A DNA stretch of 64,000 nucleotides from Beijerinckiaceae bacterium (GTDB taxonomy: Bacteria; Pseudomonadota; Alphaproteobacteria; Rhizobiales; Beijerinckiaceae): assembly GCA_009773635.1 (NCBI GenBank), contig WSYC01000006.1, positions 111,688 to 175,687 of the forward strand, written 5' to 3'. Position numbers and translations under genes: made by a program. Shown piece by piece: positions 18,098 to 27,738 of this stretch (positions are counted from its first letter, which is position 1; every line of letters begins with the position of its first letter). The notes under the pieces are model-generated. The model searched no databases. It saw nothing but the letters and a program-made list of their open reading frames with translations, and was not told where the DNA came from.

Positions 18098-19507
18098 TCA
18101 GAGGCTGTAATACATCGAGAATTCGACCGGGTGCGGCGTCATCTCGAAACGCATCACGTCCTGCATTTTCAGCTCGATGTAGCTGTCGATGAAGTCGTCG
18201 GTGAACACGCCGCCGGCCTTGAGGAAGCCGCGATCCTTGTCGAGCGAGGCGAGCGCTTCACGCAAAGAGCCGCAAACGGTCGGGATCTTCTTGAGCTCCT
18301 TCGGCGGCAGATCGTAGAGATCCTTGTCCATCGGCTGGCCCGGATCGATCTTGTTGGCGATGCCGTCAAGACCGGCCATCAGCATCGCCGAGAAGGCGAG
18401 GTAGGGGTTCGCCATCGGGTCGGGGAAGCGGACTTCGACGCGCTTGGCCTTCGGCGAGTTCGTCCACGGAATACGGCAGGAGGCCGAACGGTTGCGGGCC
18501 GAATAGGCCAGCAGCACCGGGGCTTCATAGCCCGGGACGAGACGCTTGTAGGAGTTCGTCGACGGATTGGTGAAGGCGTTGAGCGCCTTGGCATGCTTGA
18601 TGATGCCGCCGATGTAGTAGAGGCAGAGCTGGGAAAGCCCGGCGTACTTGTCGCCTGCCATCATCGGCTTGCCGTTCTTCCAGATCGACTGGTGGACGTG
18701 CATGCCCGAGCCGTTGTCACCGTAAACCGGCTTCGGCATGAAGGTCGCCGTCTTGCCATAGGACTGCGCCACATTGTGGATCGCGTACTTGTAGATCTGC
18801 ATGTGGTCGGCCATCGTCACGAGTGTGCCGAATTTCATGCCGAGTTCGTGCTGGGCCGAGGCCACTTCGTGGTGGTGCTTCTCGACCAGAACGCCCATCG
18901 ATGCCATGGCAGCGAGCATTTCGCCGCGCATGTCCTGCGAGGCGTCCTGCGGCGGAACCGGGAAATAGCCGCCCTTGGTGGCGATGCGGTGACCGAGGTT
19001 GCCGCCTTCATAGTCAGCGTCGCCGTTGATCGGGAGTTCCGAGGCGTCGAGCTTGAAGCCGGTGTTGTAGGGGTCGGCCTTGAACTTCACGTCGTCGAAG
19101 ATGAAGAACTCGGCTTCCGGGCCGAAGTAGGCGGTGTCGCCCACGCCGGTCGACTGCATGTACATCTCGGCACGCTTGGCGATGCCGCGCGGGCAGCGCG
19201 AATAGGGCTCGCCGGTGGCCGGCTCGAGCACGTCGCAGTTCAGAACCAGCGTCGAGGCGGCGAAGAACGGGTCGAGATGCGCGGAAGCCGGGTCGGGCTT
19301 GAGCATCATGTCGCTCTCGTTGATGGCCTTCCAGCCCGCGATCGACGAGCCGTCGAACATCACGCCTTCTTCCAGCGCATCCTCGTCGACGATGGTGACG
19401 TCGAAGGTCCAGTGTTGCCACTTGCCGCGCGGATCGGTGAAGCGGAAATCGACGTACTTGACGTCATTTTCCTTGATGAACTTCAAAACATCCTTTGCCG
19501 TCTTCAT
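18098..19507 (-). CDS. glnA: Glutamine synthetase type I
   Basis: The 469-residue GS-I enzyme makes glutamine from glutamate, ammonia and ATP as a dodecamer. It shows the start [32 protein letters not shown], the metal-site stretch [24 protein letters not shown], and [17 protein letters not shown] in the ATP-binding region. The adenylylation site is kept (DLYDLPP, Tyr398), so control by GlnE is expected. It follows glnB by 110 bases on the same strand, the classical alphaproteobacterial glnBA pair. A hairpin-forming repeat lies in the spacer (19543-19571). Confidence 0.97.
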   Translation of the reverse strand: MKTAKDVLKFIKENDVKYVDFRFTDPRGKWQHWTFDVTIVDEDALEEGVMFDGSSIAGWKAINESDMMLKPDPASAHLDPFFAASTLVLNCDVLEPATGEPYSRCPRGIAKRAEMYMQSTGVGDTAYFGPEAEFFIFDDVKFKADPYNTGFKLDASELPINGDADYEGGNLGHRIATKGGYFPVPPQDASQDMRGEMLAAMASMGVLVEKHHHEVASAQHELGMKFGTLVTMADHMQIYKYAIHNVAQSYGKTATFMPKPVYGDNGSGMHVHQSIWKNGKPMMAGDKYAGLSQLCLYYIGGIIKHAKALNAFTNPSTNSYKRLVPGYEAPVLLAYSARNRSASCRIPWTNSPKAKRVEVRFPDPMANPYLAFSAMLMAGLDGIANKIDPGQPMDKDLYDLPPKELKKIPTVCGSLREALASLDKDRGFLKAGGVFTDDFIDSYIELKMQDVMRFEMTPHPVEFSMYYSL

Positions 19508-19542
19508 ACGCGTCGTGTCCTTTGTTGTTCGACGTTGGCTCT

Positions 19543-19571
19543 GAGTTCCAAAACCTGGAGTTGGAGAACTC
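19543..19571. repeat. Inverted repeat in the glnB-glnA spacer
   Basis: GAGTTCCAA and its near-complement TTGGAGAACTC (two extra bases) face each other over a short gap, in the leader of glnA about 35 bases before its start codon. There is no T run, so it is not a normal terminator. It may be an RNA hairpin that sets the relative expression of glnB and glnA, or a protein site. Confidence 0.45.
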
Positions 19572-19617
19572 GGCGGTTTTTCTAGATCAGGGTATCGGAG
19601 TTCGGCCTTGATGCGGA

Positions 19618-20001
<384 letters not shown>

Positions 20002-20099
20002 TCACACCACGAAAGCGCGAAATTCGTCAATAGCCGCATGTCGTTTTGCACGCCCTGACGCATGACAAACAGCACGTCGGATTAAAACATCGCCACAAT

Positions 20100-20134
20100 G
20101 CACAAAAAATAATCATAACGGTTTTTATTTGTGC
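20100..20134. repeat. AT-rich palindrome upstream of glnB
   Basis: Two 13-base arms (GCACAAAAAATAA and TTTTTATTTGTGC) match as inverted copies at 11 of 13 positions around a 9-base centre. It sits 40 bases past the stop of the cupredoxin-fold gene and about 145 bases before glnB, both on the minus strand. It stands out from the GC-rich surroundings. It may be a regulator site or an RNA 3' structure. Confidence 0.5.
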
Positions 20135-20173
20135 TGCGTGTTCGGCGCCGCTGCCGGACTATCAAGGCCGCAT

Positions 20174-21724
20174 TCATGTCACCTCGAACCAGGTCGAAAC
20201 GCCAGTGGCGAAATGCTCGGCGATGGTCGAGCGAATAGCCCATTTTCCGGGATTATCCGCGATCAGCGCGATGCGTGCCGTCGCATTCGGCACGAGGTAG
20301 AGCGTATCGAGAAAATACGGCTCCCAGCCATCGTCGAACGGGTGGAGCAGACGGAAGGCATGACCGTGCACGGCCAGCACCTGCGGCCAGCTGGTCCGGT
20401 TCATCAGTGCCATCACCAGCACCTTGCCGCGCTTGAGGCTCGCCACCGGCTTGCCGGCGAACCCGGCGTTACGGCCATCGTTGATGCGGAAAATCGCCCG
20501 CGCGTCCGGGAACCGCGCCGTCAGTGCCGGCAGCTCGGCCTCGGCGGGCTGGAGACCGATGCCGCCGGTAATGGTGAGATCGATGCGCGTCGCATCCTGC
20601 AGGCGGATCGCGGGCGGCAGGCCCGGATCGGGCAGGGCGGCGAGCTTGTCTTTCGCGGGCAGGGGCTCGCCGGCGGTCTTGTAGGAGAAGATGGGGATGC
20701 CGGCGGCGACCTTGGCCTCGATGGCGCCGTCCTTGCCCGCTTCGGGCGGCGCTTGCAGCACCATCTCGATCCGCGAGGCCGGCGCGAGGATCACGGTGCG
20801 CTTCAGGGGATCGAACGGCTGGCAGGGGGTCGAATCGATCGAATAGACCTCGGCGGTGAAGCCACTGACCTTGAGCGGAATGACGCGCGCATTCGAGACA
20901 TTGACCATGCGGATGCGCAACCGCGCGCCGGGACGGACGGTCATCGTGCCCGGCGCGGGGCCGGCATTGGCGGCAAGCGTGTTGCCGAGCCGCCCGACAC
21001 GGGTCGAATCGCGCCGGTCGAGAAAATCCTCCGCCAGCACGCCCTTGTCGTCGAGCCGCCAGTCGCTGACCGCGAGCACGAGATCATGGTCGAAGGGCGG
21101 CGGGTTCTTCTCCTCGACAATCACCACGCCGTGGAGGCCGCGCGCGTTCTGCTCGGCGATCATGTCCGGCAGGCAGGGTGAAAGGATGAAGGTGCCGGTC
21201 TGGCTGGCAGGCACGACGATCGTTGCCTTGCTGCCCGGTGCGATGGGCTGGCTCGTCAGGCCCGGCACGCCATCGAAGGCATTGAGGCCGCGCAAGCCAC
21301 GCAGATGGAAGGCGGTCGGCCGGGCAAGCGCGTTCTCGATCTCGAGGGCGAAAGGCTCACCCTCCTTGCCGCGCAGGACGGTGAAGGCCGATTCGATCGG
21401 CTTGCCGTCGGCGGCGAGTTCGACAAGGCGGAACAGGGTCGATTCCGGTTGCTCCGGGCTGCCGAGCCGCTTGCGTAGCGCCTCCGCGCGCAGGCGGACC
21501 GTGCGGGCCGGCACGATGGGGGAGGGCTGGGCGGGTTTTCCCGCCCCCTTCGTGCCGGCGGCAGGAGCGGCGCGCGGCTGGCCGAAGGCTGGCAGCGGAG
21601 CAAGCAGGACCGCTGAAACCGCCATGAGCGCAGCCCGGCGGGTCGTCACGAATCCGGCCGAACCCGGCGGATTGGCGGGGGGCATGGGGGGCAGGGTCGT
21701 CGTCTTCCGCACGCTTCTCTCCAC
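20174..21724 (-). CDS. Multicopper-oxidase-fold protein lacking copper ligands, Tat-exported
   Basis: A 516-residue protein with a Tat signal (TTRRAALMAVSAVLLAPLPAFG) and three cupredoxin-like domains in the order of multicopper oxidases. The four copper-binding histidine motifs are eroded: the first reads AFHLRGLRG instead of HWHG, the second lacks its HxH (LSPCLPD), the third keeps only VHGHAFRLL, and the final HCHxxxH is replaced by IRSTIAEHF. The blue-copper cysteine is gone. It therefore resembles FtsP/SufI-type proteins in being a non-enzymatic cupredoxin scaffold. The GTG start is uncertain; no clear ribosome site is seen. Confidence 0.8.
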   Translation of the reverse strand: MERSVRKTTTLPPMPPANPPGSAGFVTTRRAALMAVSAVLLAPLPAFGQPRAAPAAGTKGAGKPAQPSPIVPARTVRLRAEALRKRLGSPEQPESTLFRLVELAADGKPIESAFTVLRGKEGEPFALEIENALARPTAFHLRGLRGLNAFDGVPGLTSQPIAPGSKATIVVPASQTGTFILSPCLPDMIAEQNARGLHGVVIVEEKNPPPFDHDLVLAVSDWRLDDKGVLAEDFLDRRDSTRVGRLGNTLAANAGPAPGTMTVRPGARLRIRMVNVSNARVIPLKVSGFTAEVYSIDSTPCQPFDPLKRTVILAPASRIEMVLQAPPEAGKDGAIEAKVAAGIPIFSYKTAGEPLPAKDKLAALPDPGLPPAIRLQDATRIDLTITGGIGLQPAEAELPALTARFPDARAIFRINDGRNAGFAGKPVASLKRGKVLVMALMNRTSWPQVLAVHGHAFRLLHPFDDGWEPYFLDTLYLVPNATARIALIADNPGKWAIRSTIAEHFATGVSTWFEVT

Positions 21725-21882
21725 AAGGCCGGTATCCTGCTGACCGGGAGCGCACGCTCGCCGAAGCTTTGATCCACCCTGTGTTTGGGGCTCTTCGCCG
21801 CGCCGTCAAGAGAGGGGAGCACAACTTTCACCGGCAGAGCTGTCCTTGTGGCGGTGAAATGCCTTGTGCCTCATGCAGATTT

Positions 21883-21911
21883 TTGCTGCGAAGGAAAAAA
21901 ACCGTGATATA
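21883..21911 (+). promoter_or_regulatory. Candidate promoter for tRNA-Leu
   Basis: TTGCTG and GATATA are separated by 17 bases and lie about 85 bases before the tRNA-Leu gene, in a short A-rich region. This fits a housekeeping sigma factor promoter. The rest of the 273-base gap between the cupredoxin-fold gene and the tRNA holds nothing else I can name. Confidence 0.4.
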
Positions 21912-21997
21912 GACCCGCCGCGCAAGCGGCAGGTTGGTTTTCCACGCGATCCTGCTGCGGGCTCCACATCTGGTCTACTGATCCGGGTGGAAATCTG

Positions 21998-22082
21998 GCG
22001 GGCGTGGCGGAACTGGTAGACGCGCCGGATTTAGGTTCCGGTGACGAAAGTCGTGGGGGTTCGAGTCCCTTCGCCCGCACCA
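21998..22082 (+). tRNA. tRNA-Leu (anticodon UAG)
   Basis: An 85-base tRNA with a perfect 7-bp acceptor stem (GCGGGCG with CGCCCGC), a D arm with GGTAGACGC, the anticodon stem CCGGA/TCCGG enclosing TTTAGGT (anticodon TAG), a long class II variable arm, the T arm GTTCGAGTC, and an encoded CCA end. The long variable arm confirms Leu. Confidence 0.97.
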
Positions 22083-22231
22083 GACGGCAAGACGCCAGAT
22101 GTCGCTTCGGAGCACTCGCTTCCGGGGCAGCTTGGACGGACATTCAACGCGCGCTTCCGGCGGGCAAAGGACACGAAACGGGGCAAAAGCCCATATGGGC
22201 CTCAAGCCCGGATTTGACATCAAGGTTCATC

Positions 22232-23626
22232 ATGCAGGTTACCCAAACCCTCGCCGAAGGGCTCAAGCGCCAGTTCAAGGTGGTCGTTAGCGCCGCTGAC
22301 CTGAATTCCCGCTTCGAGACGGAGCTCGAGAACATCCGCGGCAAAGTCAACCTCAACGGTTTCCGTCCGGGCAAGGTGCCGACCGCCCATCTCAAGCGCG
22401 TCTATGGCAAATCGGTCATGGCCGATGTCGTGCAGAACACGGTGAACGATGCCAACAAGCAGATCGCCGATGAGACCTCGGGGCGCTTCGCGGCCGAGCC
22501 GAAGGTGAACTTCACCGAGGATCAGGCCATCATCGACAAGGTTCTCTCCGGCCAGGCCGATCTCGATTTCTCGGTCGATGTCGAACTCCTGCCGACGATC
22601 GAGATCGTTGATCACTCCGGCGTGGCCGTCGTCAAGGAAGTTGCGGAAGTGCCTGCAGCCGATGTTGACGAGGCGATCCAGCGCATGGCCTCGGCCAACC
22701 GTCCGTTCAGCCCGCGCGGCGAGAAGGAAAAGGCCAAGGACGGCGACAAGCTGACGATCGATTTCGTCGGCACGCTTGATGGTGTTCCCTTCGAGGGCGG
22801 CACCGGCGGCGATGTCGATCTCGTTCTCGGCTCGGGGCAGTTCATTCCCGGCTTCGAGGAGCAGCTCATCGGCGCCAAGACCGGCGACCAGAAGACCGTC
22901 AGGACCATGTTCCCCGAGAACTATCAGGCAGAGCATCTGGCCGGCAAGGCGGCCGAGTTCGCCGTCACCGTCAAGGCTGTGCAGGCGCCGGGCGACCTCG
23001 TGATCGATGACGAACTCGCCAAGCAGTTCGGCCTCGACGACGTCGCCAAGCTGCGTGAAGCGGTCAGGGAATCGATGGGCGAAGAGCTCAAGGAGCAGAC
23101 CCGCCAGAAGATGAAGCGCCAGCTTCTCGATGGTCTCGACAAGCTCTACACCTTCGATCTGCCGGCGACGATGCTGGAAGAAGAGTTCAACGCCGTCTGG
23201 CGTCAGGTGACGGCAGACATGACCCGCGCCGGCCAAAGCTTCGGCGATGGCGAGGAAGAGACCGCGCGGGCCGAATATCGCGCCATCGCTGCCCGCCGCG
23301 TCCGCCTCGGCCTCGTGCTCGCTGAAATCGGCCAGAAGGCCGAGATCAAGATCGAGGATGCCGAGATCACGCAGGCGCTGGTTGCCCGCGCGCGCTCGTT
23401 CCCCGGCCAGGAAAAGCAGGTCTTCGAATACTACCGCAAGAACCAGCAGGCCCTCGCCGAGCTCCGCGCCCCGCTGTTCGAGGAAAAGGTCGTCGATCAC
23501 CTCCTCGCCGGCGTGAAGGTGACGGAAAAGAAGGTGACACGCGCCGAGCTGATGGCCGACGATGAGCCGGAAGCCACTGAAAAGGCGGAAAAGCCGAAGA
23601 AGGCGAAGGCCAAGAAGGCTGAGTAA
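22232..23626 (+). CDS. tig: Trigger factor, ribosome-bound chaperone
   Basis: A 464-residue chaperone and peptidyl-prolyl isomerase that binds nascent chains at the ribosome exit. The N-terminal ribosome-binding domain carries GFRPGKVPTAHLKRVYG (the signature loop), followed by the FKBP-type PPIase domain (KDGDKLTIDFVGTLDG, VLGSGQFIPGFEEQLIG) and the C-terminal helical arms. The last 30 residues are Lys/Glu/Ala-rich. The ATG at 22232 gives the standard start MQVTQTLAEG. It heads the conserved tig-clpP-clpX-lon block, here interrupted by a repeat and benE. Confidence 0.97.
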   Translation: MQVTQTLAEGLKRQFKVVVSAADLNSRFETELENIRGKVNLNGFRPGKVPTAHLKRVYGKSVMADVVQNTVNDANKQIADETSGRFAAEPKVNFTEDQAIIDKVLSGQADLDFSVDVELLPTIEIVDHSGVAVVKEVAEVPAADVDEAIQRMASANRPFSPRGEKEKAKDGDKLTIDFVGTLDGVPFEGGTGGDVDLVLGSGQFIPGFEEQLIGAKTGDQKTVRTMFPENYQAEHLAGKAAEFAVTVKAVQAPGDLVIDDELAKQFGLDDVAKLREAVRESMGEELKEQTRQKMKRQLLDGLDKLYTFDLPATMLEEEFNAVWRQVTADMTRAGQSFGDGEEETARAEYRAIAARRVRLGLVLAEIGQKAEIKIEDAEITQALVARARSFPGQEKQVFEYYRKNQQALAELRAPLFEEKVVDHLLAGVKVTEKKVTRAELMADDEPEATEKAEKPKKAKAKKAE

Positions 23627-23633
23627 CACATTG

Positions 23634-23731
23634 TGTCATTCCCGGCGGCAGCTTTGCTGACGGGCGGGAATCCACTCGTTAGGCTTTTGTCTGGATTCCC
23701 GCTCGCGCACCCCGGTGCGTCGGGAATGACA
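23634..23731. repeat. Palindromic intergenic repeat, copy 2
   Basis: A 98-bp element with the same outer ends as the copy at 6863-6954 (TGTCATTCCCG / CGGGAATGACA) and the same inner pair (GCGGGAATCCA / TGGATTCCCGC). The centre differs. It lies just past the tig stop. Two copies in 64 kb with conserved arms and variable loops indicate a dispersed family. Confidence 0.85.
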
Positions 23732-23759
23732 ACAGGCCCCTGATTGCCAAACCATTCAT

Positions 23760-23792
23760 GCCGCCCCATCGTGGGCGGCGTTTTCATTTTCC
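23760..23792 (+). terminator. Rho-independent terminator after tig
   Basis: GCCGCCC and GGGCGGC pair around a 5-base loop, followed by GTTTTCATTTT. It lies after the palindromic repeat and just before benE, and shows that the upstream ATG at 23758 is not the benE start. Confidence 0.75.
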
Positions 23793-23808
23793 GGACGAGA
23801 TTCGCACC

Positions 23809-25014
23809 ATGACAGGCACACCGGCGCCGGCTTCAACCGGCCATAGGCATTTTGCGGCTGATCTTTCGTCGCAAGGAGCGATTCAGGGGCTGATCGTTGC
23901 CATCGTCGGCTATGCGAGCTCGGTCGCGGTTGTCATCAAGGGGCTGACTGCTGTCGGCGCGAGTGAGGCCGAGATTGCCTCCGCGCTGCTGTTCGTCGGG
24001 CTGACCATGGGGGTTGCCTCCATCATCCTGAGCATGCGCAGCCGGATGCCCGTGAGCGTCGCCTGGACGACGCCGGGCATGGCACTGCTGGCGGCTACAG
24101 GGGCGGTGGCGGGTGGATTTCCGGCGGCCGTGGGCGCCTTCATCCTCGTCGGCTTGCTGGTGATTGTTGCGGCGTTCTGGTCGCCGCTCGCACGGCTGAT
24201 CGCGGCGATCCCGAAGTCCATCGCCAACGCGATGCTGGCTGGCGTTCTGCTCAAACTCTGCCTCGCGCCGTTTGTGGCGCTGAAGGAGCTGCCACTGACC
24301 GCGCTCACCATTCTTGGCGTCTGGCTGGTGATGATGCGCTTTGCCCGGCTCTGGGCGGTTCCGGCGGCGGTTCTCGTCGCGCTCGGCGCGATCCTCGTGC
24401 AGGGCGGGGCGGCCAATATCGGTGGTTTCCATCTGCCGCAGCCGCTTGTCATCGCGCCGCGCTTCACGGTTGAAGCGCTGTTCGGCCTCGCGCTGCCGCT
24501 GTTCGTCGTGACGATGGCCTCGCAGAACATCACCGGGCTCGCCGTGCTCTCGACCTTCGGCTTCCGGCATCCGATGCGGGAGGGCCTGTCCGTGACCGGC
24601 GGGCTCTCGGCCATTTCCGCGATCTTCGGCGCGCCGACGATCAATTACGCCGCCATCACGGCAGCGCTCTGCGCCGGGGCCGAGGCGCATCCCGATCCGG
24701 CACGGCGTTACATCGCGGCGGTGTTCTCCGGCATCGGTTACATCCTGTTCACGCTACTGGCGGCGATTGCAGCGGCGCTCGTGCTGCACGCCTCTCCCAT
24801 CCTGATCGAGGCGGCGGCGGGCCTCGCGCTGATCGGGGCTTTCGGTGGGGCGATCAAGGCCGCAACCGAGGACGAGGCCGAACGGCTGCCCGCGCTGCTG
24901 ACGTTTCTGGTCACGGCCTCCGGCCTGTCGCTGTTCGGCATCGGAGGCGCGTTCTGGGGCCTCGTTCTCGGCTGGAGCGTGCGTGGACTGTTCCGTTTTG
25001 AGATCCGGCGCTGA
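23809..25014 (+). CDS. benE: BenE-family benzoate/H+ symporter
   Basis: A 401-residue inner-membrane transporter with about 11-12 hydrophobic segments. BenE-type stretches are visible: FSSQGAIQGL-like start (LSSQGAIQGLIVAIVGYAS), SVAWTTPGMALLA, AIPKSIANAMLAGVLLKLCL and VVTMASQNITGLAVL, and GAPTINYAAITAALCAG. Members of this family move benzoate or related aromatic acids, but no aromatic degradation gene is near, so the substrate is open. It is flanked by terminators and does not belong to the tig-clp transcript. Confidence 0.88.
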   Translation: MTGTPAPASTGHRHFAADLSSQGAIQGLIVAIVGYASSVAVVIKGLTAVGASEAEIASALLFVGLTMGVASIILSMRSRMPVSVAWTTPGMALLAATGAVAGGFPAAVGAFILVGLLVIVAAFWSPLARLIAAIPKSIANAMLAGVLLKLCLAPFVALKELPLTALTILGVWLVMMRFARLWAVPAAVLVALGAILVQGGAANIGGFHLPQPLVIAPRFTVEALFGLALPLFVVTMASQNITGLAVLSTFGFRHPMREGLSVTGGLSAISAIFGAPTINYAAITAALCAGAEAHPDPARRYIAAVFSGIGYILFTLLAAIAAALVLHASPILIEAAAGLALIGAFGGAIKAATEDEAERLPALLTFLVTASGLSLFGIGGAFWGLVLGWSVRGLFRFEIRR

Positions 25015-25180
25015 CCGCCCGGTTTTTGCAAGGCGGCGCAAGGTTTCACACGATTCGTGAACCACTTCGCGCTACCTCTCGGCGGCTACCCTTTTCAGAC
25101 AGGGATTCGATCTCTATCTGATGAGGGTGAAAACCATCAGATTCGGCGACCCCCGTCGCCCCAGACACCCCGAGGCGGCG

Positions 25181-25816
25181 ATGCGCGATCCGATTGAAAC
25201 CTACAATTCCCTTGTCCCGATGGTCATCGAGCAGTCGAGCCGCGGCGAGCGGGCCTTCGACATTTTCTCGCGCCTCCTGCGCGAGCGCATCATCTTTCTG
25301 AACGGCCCGGTCGAGGATGGCATGGCGAGCCTTGTCGTCGCGCAGCTCCTGTTCCTCGAAGCCGAGAATCCGAAGAAGGAAATCTCGATGTACATCAACT
25401 CGCCCGGCGGCGTGGTGACATCGGGTCTCTCGATCTACGATACCATGCAGTTCATCCGCTGCCCGGTCACGACGCTGTGCATGGGGCAGGCGGCCTCGAT
25501 GGGCTCGCTCCTCTTGACGGCCGGCGCCAAGGGGCATCGCTTTGCGCTGCCAAACGCCCGCATCATGGTGCATCAGCCCTCCGGCGGCTTCTCCGGTCAG
25601 GTGACCGATATCCTGATCCACGCGAAAGAGGTCGAGAACCTCAAGCGCCGCCTCAACGAGATCTACGTCACGCACACCGGGCAGGATTACGAGACGATCC
25701 ACAACGCGCTCGAGCGTGACAACTTCATGACCTCGGAAGCGGCGAAGGAGTTTGGCCTGATCGATCAGGTCGTCACCAAGCGCACCGAAGAGCCGGAAGC
25801 GCCGAAGCCGCTTTGA
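25181..25816 (+). CDS. clpP: ATP-dependent Clp protease proteolytic subunit
   Basis: A 211-residue serine protease that forms the barrel of ClpXP/ClpAP. The catalytic triad is visible as Ser106 (GQAASMGS), His131 (MVHQPSGG) and Asp180. The N-terminus [20 protein letters not shown] is the usual family start; an upstream in-frame ATG at 25121 would add 20 Arg/Pro-rich residues with no family support. It precedes clpX by about 300 bases. Confidence 0.97.
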   Translation: MRDPIETYNSLVPMVIEQSSRGERAFDIFSRLLRERIIFLNGPVEDGMASLVVAQLLFLEAENPKKEISMYINSPGGVVTSGLSIYDTMQFIRCPVTTLCMGQAASMGSLLLTAGAKGHRFALPNARIMVHQPSGGFSGQVTDILIHAKEVENLKRRLNEIYVTHTGQDYETIHNALERDNFMTSEAAKEFGLIDQVVTKRTEEPEAPKPL

Positions 25817-25873
25817 TCTCAAGCGCCGCTTCGATCCGAGGCTTGAGCCGCCGCGGCGGGTGGCCCGATATTG

Positions 25874-25923
25874 ACCCGTTCAAGCGCTCGTGACCCAAAA
25901 CGGAGCGTCTGGGCGGGTTTTTT
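25874..25923 (+). terminator. Probable terminator after clpP
   Basis: An outer pair ACCCG/CGGGT and an inner pair AGCGCTC/GAGCG form an imperfect stem followed by a run of seven T, about 60 bases past clpP. It suggests that clpX also has its own promoter in the remaining ~200 bases, but I could not pick a convincing -35/-10 pair. Confidence 0.5.
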
Positions 25924-26122
25924 CGTGGCCCGTGTCTTGCAACGGCTGCACAAGGTATTACCCTTGACGTGCCGGATGCACTCAAACTGTCCGGGATTAA
26001 CGTTTCTTTCGTTTCCCGGGCCCGATAGTGTCCCAGTGAAAATAGGCGCCCTTCAACCGGTGCCGAAGCCGGAGGCGGCGTGGTGATTGGCCGCAAGACC
26101 TTCCGGACTTAGGAGATAGGCG

Positions 26123-27388
26123 ATGAGCAAGACCGCAAGTGGCGATTCGAGGAGCACGCTCTACTGCTCGTTCTGTGGCAAGAGCCAGCACGAAGTGCGT
26201 AAACTCATCGCGGGTCCGACGGTGTTCATCTGCGATGAATGCGTCGAGCTGTGCATGGACATCATCCGCGAGGAATCCAAAACCCTCGTCAAGGCCAAGG
26301 ATGGCGTGCCGACCCCGAAGGAAATCGCCAAGATCCTCGACGATTACGTCATCGGCCAGTTCTACGCCAAGCGCGTGCTCGCGGTAGCGGTCCACAACCA
26401 CTACAAGCGCCTCAACCACGCGACCAAGCACAACGATATCGAGCTTGCGAAGTCGAACATCCTGCTCGTCGGCCCGACCGGTTGCGGCAAGACCTATCTC
26501 GCCCAGACGCTGGCGCGCATCCTTGATGTGCCCTTCACGATGGCGGATGCGACGACGCTCACCGAAGCCGGTTACGTCGGCGAAGACGTCGAGAACATCA
26601 TCCTCAAGCTGTTGCAGGCGGCGGATTACAATGTCGAGCGCGCCCAGCGTGGCATCGTCTACATCGACGAAATCGACAAGATCAGCCGCAAGTCGGACAA
26701 CCCCTCGATCACGCGCGACGTGTCGGGTGAGGGTGTGCAGCAGGCGCTGCTGAAGATCATGGAAGGCACGGTTGCCTCCGTGCCGCCGCAGGGTGGGCGC
26801 AAGCATCCGCAGCAGGAGTTCCTGCAGGTTGACACGACGAACATCCTCTTCATCTGCGGCGGCGCCTTCTCGGGCCTCGAGAAGATCATCTCGCAGCGTG
26901 GCAAGGGCACCTCGATCGGCTTCGGCGCCAAGGTCGAAAGCCCGGATGACCGCCGGGTTGGCGAAGTGTTCCGCCAGGTCGAGCCGGAGGACCTGCTCAA
27001 GTTCGGCCTGATCCCGGAATTCATCGGTCGTCTGCCGGTGATCGCAACGCTCGAGGACCTCGATGAGGACGCGCTCAAGCGCATCCTGACCGAGCCGAAG
27101 AACGCGCTCGTCAAGCAGTATCAGCGCCTGTTCGAAATGGAGGACGTGGAACTCACGTTCAACGAGGAGGCGCTCTCGGTGGTCGCCCGTCGTGCCATTG
27201 AGCGCAAGACCGGTGCGCGCGGCCTGCGCTCGATCATGGAAGGCGCGCTGCTCGATACGATGTTCGATCTGCCGGGCCTTGATGGTGTCGAGCAGGTTGT
27301 TGTCGGGGCCGAGGTCATCGAGGGTAAGGCCAAGCCGCTCTATATCTACGGCGAGCGCAAGGAAGAACCGGAAGCCGCCAGCGCGTAA
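26123..27388 (+). CDS. clpX: ClpX, unfoldase subunit of ClpXP
   Basis: A 421-residue AAA+ unfoldase that feeds substrates to ClpP. The N-terminal zinc domain has Cys15, Cys18, Cys37 and Cys40 (CSFC, CDEC). The Walker A is GPTGCGKT (117-124), the pore loop GYVGEDVEN, the Walker [11 protein letters not shown], and the ClpP-docking IGF loop (TSIGFGAKV). A ribosome site AGGAGA lies upstream. In alphaproteobacteria such as Caulobacter, ClpXP controls the cell cycle, so this is probably essential. Confidence 0.97.
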   Translation: MSKTASGDSRSTLYCSFCGKSQHEVRKLIAGPTVFICDECVELCMDIIREESKTLVKAKDGVPTPKEIAKILDDYVIGQFYAKRVLAVAVHNHYKRLNHATKHNDIELAKSNILLVGPTGCGKTYLAQTLARILDVPFTMADATTLTEAGYVGEDVENIILKLLQAADYNVERAQRGIVYIDEIDKISRKSDNPSITRDVSGEGVQQALLKIMEGTVASVPPQGGRKHPQQEFLQVDTTNILFICGGAFSGLEKIISQRGKGTSIGFGAKVESPDDRRVGEVFRQVEPEDLLKFGLIPEFIGRLPVIATLEDLDEDALKRILTEPKNALVKQYQRLFEMEDVELTFNEEALSVVARRAIERKTGARGLRSIMEGALLDTMFDLPGLDGVEQVVVGAEVIEGKAKPLYIYGERKEEPEAASA

Positions 27389-27738
27389 GCGCTGGTTCCC
27401 GCCACAGGATTGCTGTCCCGCCGGCCGCCGCCGTCCAAATTGGCACGGGACAGGTGTGGCTTTGCTGCCTCACCGGATTGTGAAGCGTTATTCCCCCTGC
27501 GGTGTCATGGTGCTGGCCTTGCAAGCGGGACGAATCAACACCACTTTCATGTTCAACTCGGTATCGATGGGGCGCCGCAAGGGCCCATCCGGCGTTTCGC
27601 GCCAGAAGGCGGAAACAGGAATCCCGCAAGGGGGTTGATGCTGCCAACCTTTCCCGGTCTGAGCGCCGGGGGTCGTGCCCATCCTTCGCAAGCCTGACGG
27701 CTTCGCGATACGGGGCGGCCAGAGATGAGGATACTGCT
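27389..27738. other. clpX-lon intergenic region
   Basis: A 350-base gap on the path from clpX to lon. Short open frames occur in several registers but none has a good start, family likeness or hydrophobic segment. The last 20 bases hold the lon ribosome site (GATGAGGA). A heat-shock promoter for lon would be expected here; I see no convincing match. Confidence 0.5.

Noticed and set aside
25121-25180. An upstream ATG that would extend ClpP by 20 residues
   Set aside because: The extra part ([20 protein letters not shown]) is basic and unlike ClpP leaders; the ATG at 25181 has a GAGG site and gives the standard start. A long leader is still possible.
27410-27697. Short frames between clpX and lon
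   Set aside because: Composition is that of non-coding high-GC DNA, with many Arg and Pro, no good start and no hydrophobic or motif pattern.
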